Source: Chitinophagales bacterium
Lineage (GTDB): Bacteria; Bacteroidota; Bacteroidia; Chitinophagales; BACL12
Reading direction: 5' to 3'
Length of the DNA: 64,000 nt
Assembly: GCA_020636645.1 (NCBI GenBank)
Contig: JACJXO010000005.1
Coordinates: 109,363-173,362 of the forward strand
The position numbers and the translations under genes are program-made. The notes below the pieces were generated by a model. The model saw nothing but the letters and a program-made list of their open reading frames with translations, did no database searches and was not told the origin of the DNA. Below, piece by piece: positions 1 through 8,439 of this stretch (position 1 is the stretch's first letter; every line of letters starts with the position of its first letter).

Positions 1-170
1 CGGATGCTGTATATGTTTTAATAGACCATATGCAAACTTCCGGAATTTCGTATCTTAGCACCAAGACCATCATGGACGCGGAAACAGGTACGGTTCTTTA
101 CAAAGATTCAGATACCGCCCTGTCGCCCAGAGGGTTTGGAAAAAGAGATTTTAAGAAACTGGCAGATTGA
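1..170 (+). CDS. C-terminal end of an unrecognised protein (cut by window edge)
   Basis: An open frame enters from the left edge and stops with TGA at 168-170, giving 55 residues that end in RGFGKRDFKKLAD. The frame is followed 27 nt later by a strong terminator, which supports it being the true end of a + strand gene. The fragment is mixed polar and charged with no membrane segment or motif that I recognise, so no function is assigned. Confidence 0.6.
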   Translation, partial: DAVYVLIDHMQTSGISYLSTKTIMDAETGTVLYKDSDTALSPRGFGKRDFKKLAD

Positions 171-196
171 GGGTTAAGCATTTGTCAGGTTTTGCA

Positions 197-224
197 AGAC
201 CGCCTCTCAGGCGGTCTTTTTTTT
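197..224 (+). terminator. Rho-independent terminator after the left-edge gene
   Basis: Perfect 9-bp stem AGACCGCCT/AGGCGGTCT (197-205 with 209-217), 3-nt loop CTC, then an eight-T tract to 224. It lies between the + strand gene ending at 170 and the opposing end of fmt, whose last bases overlap its T tract. Confidence 0.9.
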
Positions 225-1140
225 ACCCCCTGTAGCCTCTCAGATAAGCTTGTATGTCCATTCTTTTCTTGCCTTCAGGCTGAATATCGGTCAGATAGAC
301 CCAGCCATCAGCGCCTGCTACCCGCAGGTAGGTCTCGCCGTCAGTTTCAAAACTGCCTGCAGCTTTTGTTGATCCTGATGGCTCAGCAGAACAGCTGAAA
401 ACCTTCAGGGTCTTATCCTGAAAAGTGGTCCAGGCGGTAGGATAGGGCGACAAGCCGCGAACGAAGTTGCGAATGTTCTCTACCGGCTGATCCCAGTTGA
501 TCTCACAATCTTCACGAAATATCTTAGGTGCTGTCTTAGAGCTGTTGCCCCATTGAGGAACAGGCTGAACTGCTCCGGTGGCAATGGCTTCTACCGTTTT
601 TCTTACCAGTTGTGCCCCCGTTTGCATGAGTTTATCATGCAGGGTACCGGCAGTATCATCCGGGGTAATAGCCACTTTTTCCTGCAGGATGATATCGCCT
701 GTATCTATAGCGTGTTGCAGGAAGAATGTGGTCACTCCGGTCTCTGTTTCGCCTTGCAGGATTGCGTGGTTGATGGGAGCAGCACCGCGATAATCGGGCA
801 GGAGCGAAGCATGCAGATTCAGGGTGCCCAGAGGGGGCATGCTCCAGACCACTTCCGGTAACATGCGAAAGGCTACCACTACCTGCAGATCGGCGTGATA
901 AGAAAGAAGAGTATGCAGAAATTCCGGGTCTCTCAGTTTCTCGGGCTGAAGTACCGGAATGCCTTTAGATTCGGCAAACGCTTTTACCGGCGATGCTTTC
1001 ATCTGCAGACCGCGGCCGGCTGGCCTGTCAGGCGCAGTGATCACCGCTGGAACGGGAAAACCTGCATCAAGTATGGCCTGCAGGGAGGGCACAGCAAAAT
1101 CTGGTGTGCCCATGAAAATGATGCGGGGATGATCCGGCAT
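223..1140 (-). CDS. fmt: methionyl-tRNA formyltransferase
   Basis: Formylates the amino group of Met-tRNAi using 10-formyl-tetrahydrofolate, preparing the initiator tRNA. At 305 residues it is the usual family length. The N-terminal formyltransferase domain holds the catalytic set Asn108, His110 and Asp146 (GTLNLHASLLPDYRGAAPIN and HAIDTGDI); an OB-like C-terminal tRNA-binding domain follows from about residue 205. Its ATG overlaps the TAA of the upstream DUF1343 gene by one base (TAATG), which suggests translational coupling. No peptide deformylase gene is adjacent. The identification is secure. Confidence 0.97.
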   Translation of the reverse strand: MPDHPRIIFMGTPDFAVPSLQAILDAGFPVPAVITAPDRPAGRGLQMKASPVKAFAESKGIPVLQPEKLRDPEFLHTLLSYHADLQVVVAFRMLPEVVWSMPPLGTLNLHASLLPDYRGAAPINHAILQGETETGVTTFFLQHAIDTGDIILQEKVAITPDDTAGTLHDKLMQTGAQLVRKTVEAIATGAVQPVPQWGNSSKTAPKIFREDCEINWDQPVENIRNFVRGLSPYPTAWTTFQDKTLKVFSCSAEPSGSTKAAGSFETDGETYLRVAGADGWVYLTDIQPEGKKRMDIQAYLRGYRG

Positions 1141-2384
1141 TATTCGAAATCAGGATAGAGCAGATATTTTTTTCTGATGGCCTTGAAACGTATCAGTTCA
1201 TCCTGCCAGCTCAGCCTGATCTCTTCTTCGCTCAAACGTGCACGCAGTTGTTCTGCCAGTACATCATTCCCTGCCAGTTTGTCGAAGAATCCGTCAGAAC
1301 GAAAGAACTCCTGTCCGGGGTCAAAGGCCTTGTACATTTTCATCAGGTATTCCAGGTGGATGCGTCCATCGGCAACAGAATCTATGGGCATGGTTCTCAG
1401 GTCGATGCCGTAACAGGTCTCATCTTCAAAGACCGGCTCTGATCTGCTGAATTTCTTACTGGGAACAAATGAAAAACGGTACCCACGAACATAAGGGGAG
1501 CCCACTACAGAGAATGGGTCAGGTGTGCCTCTTCCCACAGAGAAGTTGGTACCTTCAAACAGGCAGAGCGAAGGATACAGATAGATGCTTCGCATGGTCT
1601 TCAGGTTTGGAGAAGGAGGTACCGGAAGGTCATATTTCATCTTGTGGTCATAACCTTCGCAGGTAATAACGGTCAGCTCGCAGGTCAGTCCGCCGCTCAG
1701 CCAACCTTCCCCATTCACCATCTTCGCATATTCACCAACGGTCATCCCATGAACTATCGGCACCGGATGTATCCCTACAAATGACTCATAACCGGTGCGT
1801 CTAACCGGACCATCCACATAAAATCCGTTTGGATTTGGTCTGTCCAGAACAATAAGAGGAATATTGTTTTCTGCACAGGCCTCCATGACATAGGTCATAG
1901 TACTGATGTAGGTGTAAAAACGGGCGCCTACATCCTGGATATCAAAGATCATGATATCCACTTCCTTCATATCTGCAGCGGTAGGCTTCTTGCGTTTTCC
2001 ATAGATCGAAACGATCGGAATGCCTGTTTTCTGGTCTTTTCCGTTAGAGACGCTCTCTCCTGCTTCCTGCTCACCCCTGAATCCATGTTCAGGAGCAAAG
2101 ATGGCCGTAACCTCAAAACCTGCACCCTGCAAAGCTTCAGGAAGCAGGGTATTGCCTATCATGGAGGTCTGGTTAACCACTACCCCGACACGCTTTCCAG
2201 CCAGCAGGGGGTAATATTCTGATGTTCTTTGTGCACCCACCTGAATGGCAGCGGGCTCAGGCCCGGAAGCAACAACTCCGCTTGCTTCAACTGAATCGCT
2301 ATTTTTACACGCAGCTGCGCTCCAGATGGTCAGAACCAGTAGGATTTGTGATATCATCTTGGATGCTAAATTACACGCAATCAC
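1140..2384 (-). CDS. DUF1343 / NamZ-like exo-beta-N-acetylmuramidase, lipoprotein
   Basis: The mature protein matches DUF1343, whose characterised member NamZ removes terminal N-acetylmuramic acid from peptidoglycan fragments. Visible landmarks are RVGVVVNQTS near residue 65, APEHGFRGEQEAGE, MIFDIQDVGARFYTYISTM and VGRGTPDPF. A lipoprotein signal ends in SAAAC, so it is probably anchored facing the periplasm and serves cell-wall recycling. The ATG at 2384 gives an odd N-terminus (MIACNLASK); the internal ATG at 2357 starts MISQILLVLTIW directly and leaves a 30-bp gap to the divergent permease gene, so 2357 may be the true start. It is the first gene of a two-gene unit with fmt. Confidence 0.88.
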   Translation of the reverse strand: MIACNLASKMISQILLVLTIWSAAACKNSDSVEASGVVASGPEPAAIQVGAQRTSEYYPLLAGKRVGVVVNQTSMIGNTLLPEALQGAGFEVTAIFAPEHGFRGEQEAGESVSNGKDQKTGIPIVSIYGKRKKPTAADMKEVDIMIFDIQDVGARFYTYISTMTYVMEACAENNIPLIVLDRPNPNGFYVDGPVRRTGYESFVGIHPVPIVHGMTVGEYAKMVNGEGWLSGGLTCELTVITCEGYDHKMKYDLPVPPSPNLKTMRSIYLYPSLCLFEGTNFSVGRGTPDPFSVVGSPYVRGYRFSFVPSKKFSRSEPVFEDETCYGIDLRTMPIDSVADGRIHLEYLMKMYKAFDPGQEFFRSDGFFDKLAGNDVLAEQLRARLSEEEIRLSWQDELIRFKAIRKKYLLYPDFE

Positions 2385-2387
2385 GGA

Positions 2388-3623
2388 ATGAAATTCACGC
2401 TTTTTATTGCACGAAGGGTTATCCGTCAGGAAAATAGGTCATTTTCAGGGCTGATCATCATCATCGCCCGCCTGGCAATAGCCCTGAGTCTGGCGGTTAT
2501 GATCGTGGCAACTGCCATGGTGAGCGGATTTCGTGAAACCATTTCTGACAAGATCTATGGATTCTGGGGGCATGTGAATATTTCCAGGCAAAGCCTTCGT
2601 TCTTCTTTTGACGATCTGCCTATGCCGGTAGATTCGGCTTTTCTAAACTGGGCAGGTCAGAAACCTGATATTGCCGCTGTACAGGTCTATGCCAGAAAAG
2701 CCGGGATGCTGAAGACCCGAACCGACCTCGAAGGGGTGATCGTGAAAGGCGTGAGCAGCGATTTCTACAGTGATTCATTCCGGAAATATATGGTTGGGGG
2801 CGAATTGCCTGCTTTTGATGGAGATCAGCCTGCCGGCGATATGGTTTTATCACGTTCTATTGCGCAGCGCATGCAGCTGGAAGTGGGTGATAGTGCCGTT
2901 TTGTATTTCATTGACCAGGATGAATCCGGTCTCTTTAACCAACGATACAGGAAACTGCGTATTGCAGGTATTTACAATACCGGTCTGGAAGAGTTTGACA
3001 AGATGTTTGTGCTGGCAGATATCCGGCATATCAGAAGGCTCAATGACTGGGGGCCGCAGGAAGTTGGTGGCTATGAGATTTTTGCCAACAGGACAGACCT
3101 GATCCTGCCGGTCTATGAAGAGGTGGCCAGAGAAGCTGATCCTTTCTGGGAAGTACAATCGGTGTATGAATTGATTCCGGGAATATTCGATTGGCTCAAC
3201 CTGCAACGAATCAATGAAAGAATAATTATTATTTTAATGTTAGTGGTGGCGCTGATCAATATGGTCACTTCGCTGCTGATCCTTATACTGGAGCGTACCA
3301 CCATGATCGGCACACTGAAAGCGCTGGGTGCAAACAATCGTTCTGTCAGAAGTATTTTTCTTGTTCAGGCAGCCTATATCATCGTCTGGGGCATGGTTAT
3401 CGGAGATGCGATCGGACTATCCCTGTGCTATCTGCAGCAGGCCTTTGGTATCATTCGCCTGCCGGAAGAATCCTATTATGTGTCTGTGGCACCTGTATCG
3501 ATACATTACGGCAGCATCATCTTACTCAACATCGCCACCCTGGCTGTCAGTTTGTTGTTTCTGCTCATCCCCAGTGCCCTGGTATCCAGATTGCATCCGG
3601 TTAAAACGCTTAGGTTTTCCTGA
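2388..3623 (+). CDS. ABC transporter permease, LolC/LolE-MacB (FtsX) family
   Basis: 411 residues with the LolC/E layout: one transmembrane helix at about 22-45, a large periplasmic domain (about 50-275) and three C-terminal helices (about 278-300, 322-350, 370-400). In the Lol system such permeases extract lipoproteins from the inner membrane with the LolD ATPase. No ATPase gene is adjacent, so substrate and partner are inferred from family only. The start is 3 bp from the divergent DUF1343 start as read at 2384. The last 102 bases overlap the antisense DUF5522 gene. Confidence 0.85.
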   Translation: MKFTLFIARRVIRQENRSFSGLIIIIARLAIALSLAVMIVATAMVSGFRETISDKIYGFWGHVNISRQSLRSSFDDLPMPVDSAFLNWAGQKPDIAAVQVYARKAGMLKTRTDLEGVIVKGVSSDFYSDSFRKYMVGGELPAFDGDQPAGDMVLSRSIAQRMQLEVGDSAVLYFIDQDESGLFNQRYRKLRIAGIYNTGLEEFDKMFVLADIRHIRRLNDWGPQEVGGYEIFANRTDLILPVYEEVAREADPFWEVQSVYELIPGIFDWLNLQRINERIIIILMLVVALINMVTSLLILILERTTMIGTLKALGANNRSVRSIFLVQAAYIIVWGMVIGDAIGLSLCYLQQAFGIIRLPEESYYVSVAPVSIHYGSIILLNIATLAVSLLFLLIPSALVSRLHPVKTLRFS

Positions 3624-3755
3624 TACCTTGTCATAAGGACAATTCCTGCAGCCGTTGCCGCAGCAGTATCCGCGTCTAAGCAGGTATGCAGCGGTCAGTA
3701 CGAGTAATCCGTTCGTATCAATGATATAGTCTCTGCCTTCTTCCAGCTCAGGCAT
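3522..3755 (-). CDS. DUF5522 family small cysteine-rich protein
   Basis: 77 residues. The core, residues 8-46, contains GRDYIIDTNGLLVLTAAYLL then RRGYCCGNGCRNCPY: a four-cysteine pattern typical of DUF5522, which likely binds metal; function unknown. It starts one base after the purB stop, so it is the last gene of the GT9-purB unit. Residues beyond about 46 (SGKPKRFNRMQSG onward) are low-complexity and read antisense through the last 34 codons of the permease gene. That tail is unlike the conserved family core and may have arisen by loss of an earlier stop. Confidence 0.82.
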   Translation of the reverse strand: MPELEEGRDYIIDTNGLLVLTAAYLLRRGYCCGNGCRNCPYDKVSGKPKRFNRMQSGYQGTGDEQKQQTDSQGGDVE

Positions 3756-3756
3756 G

Positions 3757-5106
3757 TCAGAAGAAACGGAAACCGGTATAATTGAATGGGCTGATGCCTT
3801 TCATCTGTTCTTTCAGTGCAGCATTGATATCCAGGCTGTCAATGAATGCATGCATGTCTTCACGTGTGATGCTGGTCTTTCCACGGGTGAGGGCCTTCAG
3901 TGCTTCATATGGCTGCGGATATCCTTCCCGCCGAAGGATGGTCTGAATGGCTTCGGCAACTACCGCCCAGTTTCTGTCCAGATCTGCAGTTATCTTATCT
4001 TCATTGACCTCCAGTTTCCGCAGGCCTTTTAATATGCTTCTGAAAGCGATGGACGTATGGGCCAGGGGCACTCCGATGTTGCGCAACACCGTACTGTCTG
4101 TAAGGTCACGCTGTAATCTGGATACGGGCAACTTGGATGACATATGCTCAAACAATGCATTGGCGATGCCCAGGTTTCCTTCAGCATTCTCAAAATCAAT
4201 AGGATTTACCTTGTGTGGCATGGCAGATGAGCCAACCTCGTTTGGATTGACCTTTTGTCGGAAATAATCCATAGAGATATAGGTCCACAAGTCTTTACAA
4301 AGATCAAGCAGGATCACATTGATGCGTTTCAGTCCGTCAAAGGCAGCTGAAAGGTTGTCGTAATGCTCGATCTGAGTAGTGTACCGGTATCGCTGCAGGT
4401 TCAGCCTGTTGCTGACAAACTGATCTGCGAACATGATCCAGTCCACATCCGGATAGGCTACAAAATGTGCGTTGAAATTACCTGTAGCACCACCGAATTT
4501 GGCACCGAAAGGGATATTGTTGAGCAAACTGCGCTGTCCGTTCAGCCTTTCAATGAAAACCCTGATCTCCTTTCCCAGCATGGTGGGAGAAGCAGGTTGT
4601 CCATGGGTACGTGCCAGCATTGGAATGGTACTCCATTGCCCGGCCAGTTCACTGAGCTGCCCGACTATATCTTCCAGCACAGGCGCATATACATCCAGCA
4701 GCGCATCGCGGAAGCTGATAGGAACAGCGGTATTGTTGATGTCCTGACTGGTCAGTCCGAAGTGGATAAACTCCTTGTAAGCCTCCAGACCCAATTGATC
4801 AAAATGTTCTTTGATATAATACTCTACTGCTTTGACATCATGGTTGATGGTCTTTTCGATCTCTTTGATGCGGAGGCATGATTCAGGTGTAAACTTCTTA
4901 TATATATTTCGAAGGTCACTTCTTTTGTTGTGGTCAAACTGCTGCAGTTGAGGCAAGGGTATCTCTGTCAGGGAGATGAAGTATTCTACCTCTACGAACA
5001 GACGGTATTTGAACAGGGCGAATTCAGAAAAATAGCCTTCCAGATCGCGAACCTGGGCTTTGTATCTCCCGTCAATGGGAGAAATATTCATCAGCACATC
5101 CAGCAT
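3757..5106 (-). CDS. purB: adenylosuccinate lyase
   Basis: Cleaves adenylosuccinate to AMP and fumarate, and SAICAR to AICAR, in purine synthesis. 449 residues of the E. coli-type subgroup. The fumarase/aspartase signature GSSAMPHKVNP carries the catalytic serine loop; TSQDINNTA and ARTHGQPASP carry the other conserved active-site residues. It lies 9 nt after the GT9 gene and has its own -7 element 4 nt before the ATG. The DUF5522 gene follows directly. Confidence 0.97.
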   Translation of the reverse strand: MLDVLMNISPIDGRYKAQVRDLEGYFSEFALFKYRLFVEVEYFISLTEIPLPQLQQFDHNKRSDLRNIYKKFTPESCLRIKEIEKTINHDVKAVEYYIKEHFDQLGLEAYKEFIHFGLTSQDINNTAVPISFRDALLDVYAPVLEDIVGQLSELAGQWSTIPMLARTHGQPASPTMLGKEIRVFIERLNGQRSLLNNIPFGAKFGGATGNFNAHFVAYPDVDWIMFADQFVSNRLNLQRYRYTTQIEHYDNLSAAFDGLKRINVILLDLCKDLWTYISMDYFRQKVNPNEVGSSAMPHKVNPIDFENAEGNLGIANALFEHMSSKLPVSRLQRDLTDSTVLRNIGVPLAHTSIAFRSILKGLRKLEVNEDKITADLDRNWAVVAEAIQTILRREGYPQPYEALKALTRGKTSITREDMHAFIDSLDINAALKEQMKGISPFNYTGFRFF

Positions 5107-5110
5107 GCTG

Positions 5111-5118
5111 CAAAATTA
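5111..5118 (-). promoter_or_regulatory. -7 element TAATTTTG for purB
   Basis: The minus strand reads TAATTTTG, matching TAnnTTTG, with exactly 4 nt (CAGC) before the purB ATG. It overlaps the GT9 stop codon. No clear -33 TTTG is visible, so it may add to read-through from upstream. Confidence 0.5.
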
Positions 5119-6141
5119 CTGATTTGCGGTCGCATTGAGTTCTCCGGCCTTCCGGGCGATGGCTTCCATGTTCAGGTCCGTCATACATCTGAAATGTCCT
5201 TTTGGGCATGCTTCAAACCCGATCTTGGAGCAGGGGCGACAGGAAAGGGATACGTTTTCGATGACGAGGCCAGCTTCTCTTTGTTCGTACAGTGTTTTAT
5301 GGTTGCCGAAATAGGGATACATGCCAAACTCAGGGATGGTATTCCCCCAAACAGAGATCACCTGTTTTTTCAGAGCCGCAGCAATGTGCATCATACCGGT
5401 ATCATGGGTGATGACCACAACTGCGTGTTTGATCAGCAAGGCAGATTCCTGCAGGCTGCTGATACCGCACATGCTGAAAACTTGTTGCCTGTTGGTACAT
5501 AATGCTTCTGCTTCGGAAGCATCTTCAGGTCCGCCGATGATCACCACTCCTGTTCGATATACCGATAGCTTATCAAGAAGTTCCTGCAGTTTTTGCAACG
5601 GTAGTTTTTTGGTGGCATGCTGGGCGCCGATGACCAGGGCTATGAAACCATTCCGATATGTGTCTGGTAACAGAACTCTTTGGTCATTGGTATCGGGAGG
5701 AATGAAATGTTCCAGGCCTTTCCCGTCGTCGATCACTCCCAGACCGGAAGCTGCACGTATATAGCGCTGCACAATATGTTCATCGGGCAGTCTGTTCCAT
5801 TTGAAACGCACCATCAGCCATTTGGCTATGTTCAGTTTATGGAAAGAAGCACCCGGTCTTTTCAAGGATCGTTTCACACGCCAGGTGCGAAGGTTGTGAT
5901 GCAGGTCCACCACAAAGTCAAATTGCTCTTTGCGCAATCTTCTCAATGTATCTTCCAGGTCATCATCAAAAGCATGGATCTGATCGATATGCGGGTTCGC
6001 CTGCAACAAGCTTACATAAGGTCTTCTGGTCAGGTAGTGAATAGATGCATCACCCACCTGCTCTTTGATGCATCGCAGCACCGGAGTGGTCAGCACGATA
6101 TCGCCGATACTGGAAAAGCGGATGACAAGGATCTTGGGCAT
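5116..6141 (-). CDS. glycosyltransferase family 9 (heptosyltransferase-like)
   Basis: 341 residues with the ADP-heptose:LPS heptosyltransferase fold (GT-B). The N-terminus MPKILVIRFSSIGDIVLTTP is the GT9 signature; LVIGAQHATKKLP opens the nucleotide-sugar domain, and THDTGMMHIAAAL is the conserved C-terminal motif. It probably adds a sugar to the inner core of lipopolysaccharide on the cytoplasmic face. It is the first gene of the GT9-purB-DUF5522 unit, divergent from miaE with only 22 bp between starts. The donor sugar cannot be told from sequence. Confidence 0.88.
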   Translation of the reverse strand: MPKILVIRFSSIGDIVLTTPVLRCIKEQVGDASIHYLTRRPYVSLLQANPHIDQIHAFDDDLEDTLRRLRKEQFDFVVDLHHNLRTWRVKRSLKRPGASFHKLNIAKWLMVRFKWNRLPDEHIVQRYIRAASGLGVIDDGKGLEHFIPPDTNDQRVLLPDTYRNGFIALVIGAQHATKKLPLQKLQELLDKLSVYRTGVVIIGGPEDASEAEALCTNRQQVFSMCGISSLQESALLIKHAVVVITHDTGMMHIAAALKKQVISVWGNTIPEFGMYPYFGNHKTLYEQREAGLVIENVSLSCRPCSKIGFEACPKGHFRCMTDLNMEAIARKAGELNATANQ

Positions 6142-6145
6142 TGGC

Positions 6146-6153
6146 TACCTTTG
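6146..6153 (+). promoter_or_regulatory. -7 element TACCTTTG for miaE
   Basis: TACCTTTG matches the Bacteroidota -7 consensus and lies 10 nt before the ATG at 6164, in the 22-bp gap from the divergent GT9 gene. The -33 box is unclear. Confidence 0.45.
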
Positions 6154-6163
6154 GTGTACAAAA

Positions 6164-6757
6164 ATGACAAAAATGTTAGGACTGAAACTACCAACAGATC
6201 CGCGATGGGTAAACCTTGCTGAAATGAGCCTGGAAGAAGTACTGACAGATCATGCCTACTGTGAACAGAAGGCAGCTTCTACCTGCATCAGTCTGATTCA
6301 GCAGTATCCTGAGCGGGAAGAACTGGTAGAACAGCTGGCACCCGTTGTCACAGAAGAGTGGGGGCATTTTCGCATGGTCATGAAAGAGCTGAAAAGAAGA
6401 GAATTGAAGTTGGGCCGGCAGCGCAAAGACGAGTATGTGAACAGGCTGATCGAATTCAGAAAGAAAGGCCAGAACGGAAAAGAGGAGGTGTTACTGGATC
6501 AGTTGCTGATGGCAGCTTTGATAGAAGCCCGCAGTTGTGAGCGTTTCCGGTTACTGAGTGAAGGGCTGGAAGAAGAACATCTCCGGAAATTCTACAGAGA
6601 ATTCATGGTCTCAGAGGCCGGACACTATCGCATGTTCCTGGATCTGGCCAATACCTATTGCAGCAAAGAGCGGGTTAAGGAACGGTGGCAGGAATGGCTT
6701 GAATATGAAACATTGGTCATGCAGGAGCTCGAGCTTCGCGGTGAGCGCATGCACTGA
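6164..6757 (+). CDS. miaE: tRNA-(ms2io6A37) hydroxylase
   Basis: Non-heme diiron enzyme that hydroxylates the isopentenyl group of ms2i6A37 in tRNAs reading UNN codons. About 197 residues, the usual length, all helical. Diiron ligand motifs are visible as DHAYCEQKA, EEWGHFRMV, EARSCERF and SEAGHYRMF. I chose the ATG at 6164 (MTKMLGLKLP) because longer versions run into the divergent GT9 gene and over the -7 element; 6173 is also possible. It converges on queG, another tRNA-modifying gene, with one base between stops. Confidence 0.93.
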   Translation: MTKMLGLKLPTDPRWVNLAEMSLEEVLTDHAYCEQKAASTCISLIQQYPEREELVEQLAPVVTEEWGHFRMVMKELKRRELKLGRQRKDEYVNRLIEFRKKGQNGKEEVLLDQLLMAALIEARSCERFRLLSEGLEEEHLRKFYREFMVSEAGHYRMFLDLANTYCSKERVKERWQEWLEYETLVMQELELRGERMH

Positions 6758-6758
6758 T

Positions 6759-7673
6759 TCACAACAGATTTCTTCTGATGCCGGCGGGTCCGGGTCGGCT
6801 TAACGGTGAATTTTTGATCAGGGCAAGCATCACTTCATCGGTCATTTCCATCCAGTCATTGCGATCCATATGCATAACGGACTCATCCGGATGGAATCTG
6901 GGTTGCCGGTGGGGTTTGGAAAAACGATTCCACGGACATACTTCCTGGCAGATATCACAGCCAAACATCCAGCCTTCCATCTTGTCATGAAATTCGCCGG
7001 GAATGATCTCATCTTTTAGTTCGATGGTCAGGTAGCTGATGCAGCGGGAGGCATCTAATTTATAAGGTTCATATAAGGCTTCAGTAGGGCAGGCATCCAG
7101 ACATGCGGTGCAGGTGCCGCAATGGTCTTTGATGGGGCCGTCTGCCATCACTTCGATATCGCAGATGATCTCGGCCAGAAAATAAAAGGAACCGGCCTTG
7201 GGATGGATGAGGTTGGTGTTCTTTCCCTGCCATCCGATGCCGCTTTTTCTGGCCCAGGCTTTCTCCAGAACAGGAGCAGAATCTACGAAGATCCTGGCAT
7301 GGAAATCGCCGATCTGTTGCCGCAGGTCAGCCACCATTGCCCGAAGGATGTCTTTGATCACGTAATGGTAATCTTCGCCATACGCATACCTGGCGATCTT
7401 CAGTTTGTTGTCAGTTGCAGGTTCTTCTTTCGGATAATAGTTATACATCAGACTGATCACGCTCTTCGCACCAGGAACCAGCAAAGTAGGATCGACCCGC
7501 TTGTCAAAATGATTCTCCATGTAGTGCATCTTTCCGTGCGAACCCTGCTTCAGCCACTGTTCCAGCCGGCGGGCTTCTTCCTCCAGCTTTTCAGCCTTAG
7601 ACAGTCCGGCAAATGCAAAACCATGCTTTGCGGCCAGTTCTCTGATGATCCTGCTGTGTACTTCAGGGGTCAT
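6759..7673 (-). CDS. queG: epoxyqueuosine reductase
   Basis: Cobalamin- and Fe-S-dependent enzyme for the last step of queuosine formation in GUN-anticodon tRNAs. 304 residues; two 4Fe-4S sites are formed by HCGTCTACLDACP and CDICQEVCPWN, and the N-terminal domain carries DSAPVLEKAWARKSGIGWQGK. It lacks the C-terminal HEAT-like extension of longer homologues. It is the last gene of the minus-strand glycosyltransferase arm, 4 nt after the GT2 stop. Confidence 0.96.
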   Translation of the reverse strand: MTPEVHSRIIRELAAKHGFAFAGLSKAEKLEEEARRLEQWLKQGSHGKMHYMENHFDKRVDPTLLVPGAKSVISLMYNYYPKEEPATDNKLKIARYAYGEDYHYVIKDILRAMVADLRQQIGDFHARIFVDSAPVLEKAWARKSGIGWQGKNTNLIHPKAGSFYFLAEIICDIEVMADGPIKDHCGTCTACLDACPTEALYEPYKLDASRCISYLTIELKDEIIPGEFHDKMEGWMFGCDICQEVCPWNRFSKPHRQPRFHPDESVMHMDRNDWMEMTDEVMLALIKNSPLSRPGPAGIRRNLL

Positions 7674-7677
7674 AATT

Positions 7678-8439
7678 TCAGGAATTCCAGCCCAGATACT
7701 TCCAGGATTTTCTGATCAGAAAATGCAGGTAATACCATGCTGCAACAGGTCGGGAGAGACCTTCATGTTCTCTCAGAATGATCCAGTTGTATCTGGCCGA
7801 CCGAAGTTTATTCCTGGATAGGGACTGATCATGCAAACGGTAGGCAGCCAGCACCAGATCGAGGCCTTTTGCCGGTCCGAACTGCCGGGTGATGGAAAGC
7901 CATAAACCCCAGTCATGGCGCTGTGGTGTATCAGGCATATACAGCTTACCGCAGATGGCCGTATCATATACTGCTGTGAGGCAGCCAATGCTGTTATGTT
8001 TGAGCAGATCACGGTGGGTGATGGTTTGTGGTGCATGAATGGTTCGTCCTGCGGGGGCTCCGTTTGCTTCCACCCAATCGTATGCAGTACAGGTTAATGG
8101 GCATTTTTCCCTCATCATGAAGGGTATCTGTCTTTCCAGTTTATCAGGCATCCATCTGTCATCGGCATCCAAAAAGGCAATGAATCTGCCTGTCGCCTCC
8201 AGAATGCCCGCATTGCGGGTAGCAGCAGCTCCGCTGTTCACGGGCATATAAATGGAACGAATGTTCGGATGTACACTGAGCTCCAGCATGATCTCACGGC
8301 TGTTATCAGTGGAACAATCATCTATCAGCAAGATCTCCAGCTGTTTCCAGGACTGATCAAGCACAGACTGCACGGAACTGCGCAGGTAGTGTTCAGCGTT
8401 GTACACTGGAATAATGACAGAAACGAGAGGTTCATCCAT
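7678..8439 (-). CDS. glycosyltransferase family 2
   Basis: 253 residues of the GT-A fold. The N-terminus VSVIIPVYNAEHYL is the GT2 signature, IDDCSTDNS binds nucleotide, and FLDADDRWMPDK holds the metal-binding DxD. It probably transfers one sugar during assembly of a surface polysaccharide. It overlaps the upstream glycosyltransferase gene by 8 nt and precedes queG. The donor and acceptor are unknown. Confidence 0.9.
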   Translation of the reverse strand: MDEPLVSVIIPVYNAEHYLRSSVQSVLDQSWKQLEILLIDDCSTDNSREIMLELSVHPNIRSIYMPVNSGAAATRNAGILEATGRFIAFLDADDRWMPDKLERQIPFMMREKCPLTCTAYDWVEANGAPAGRTIHAPQTITHRDLLKHNSIGCLTAVYDTAICGKLYMPDTPQRHDWGLWLSITRQFGPAKGLDLVLAAYRLHDQSLSRNKLRSARYNWIILREHEGLSRPVAAWYYLHFLIRKSWKYLGWNS

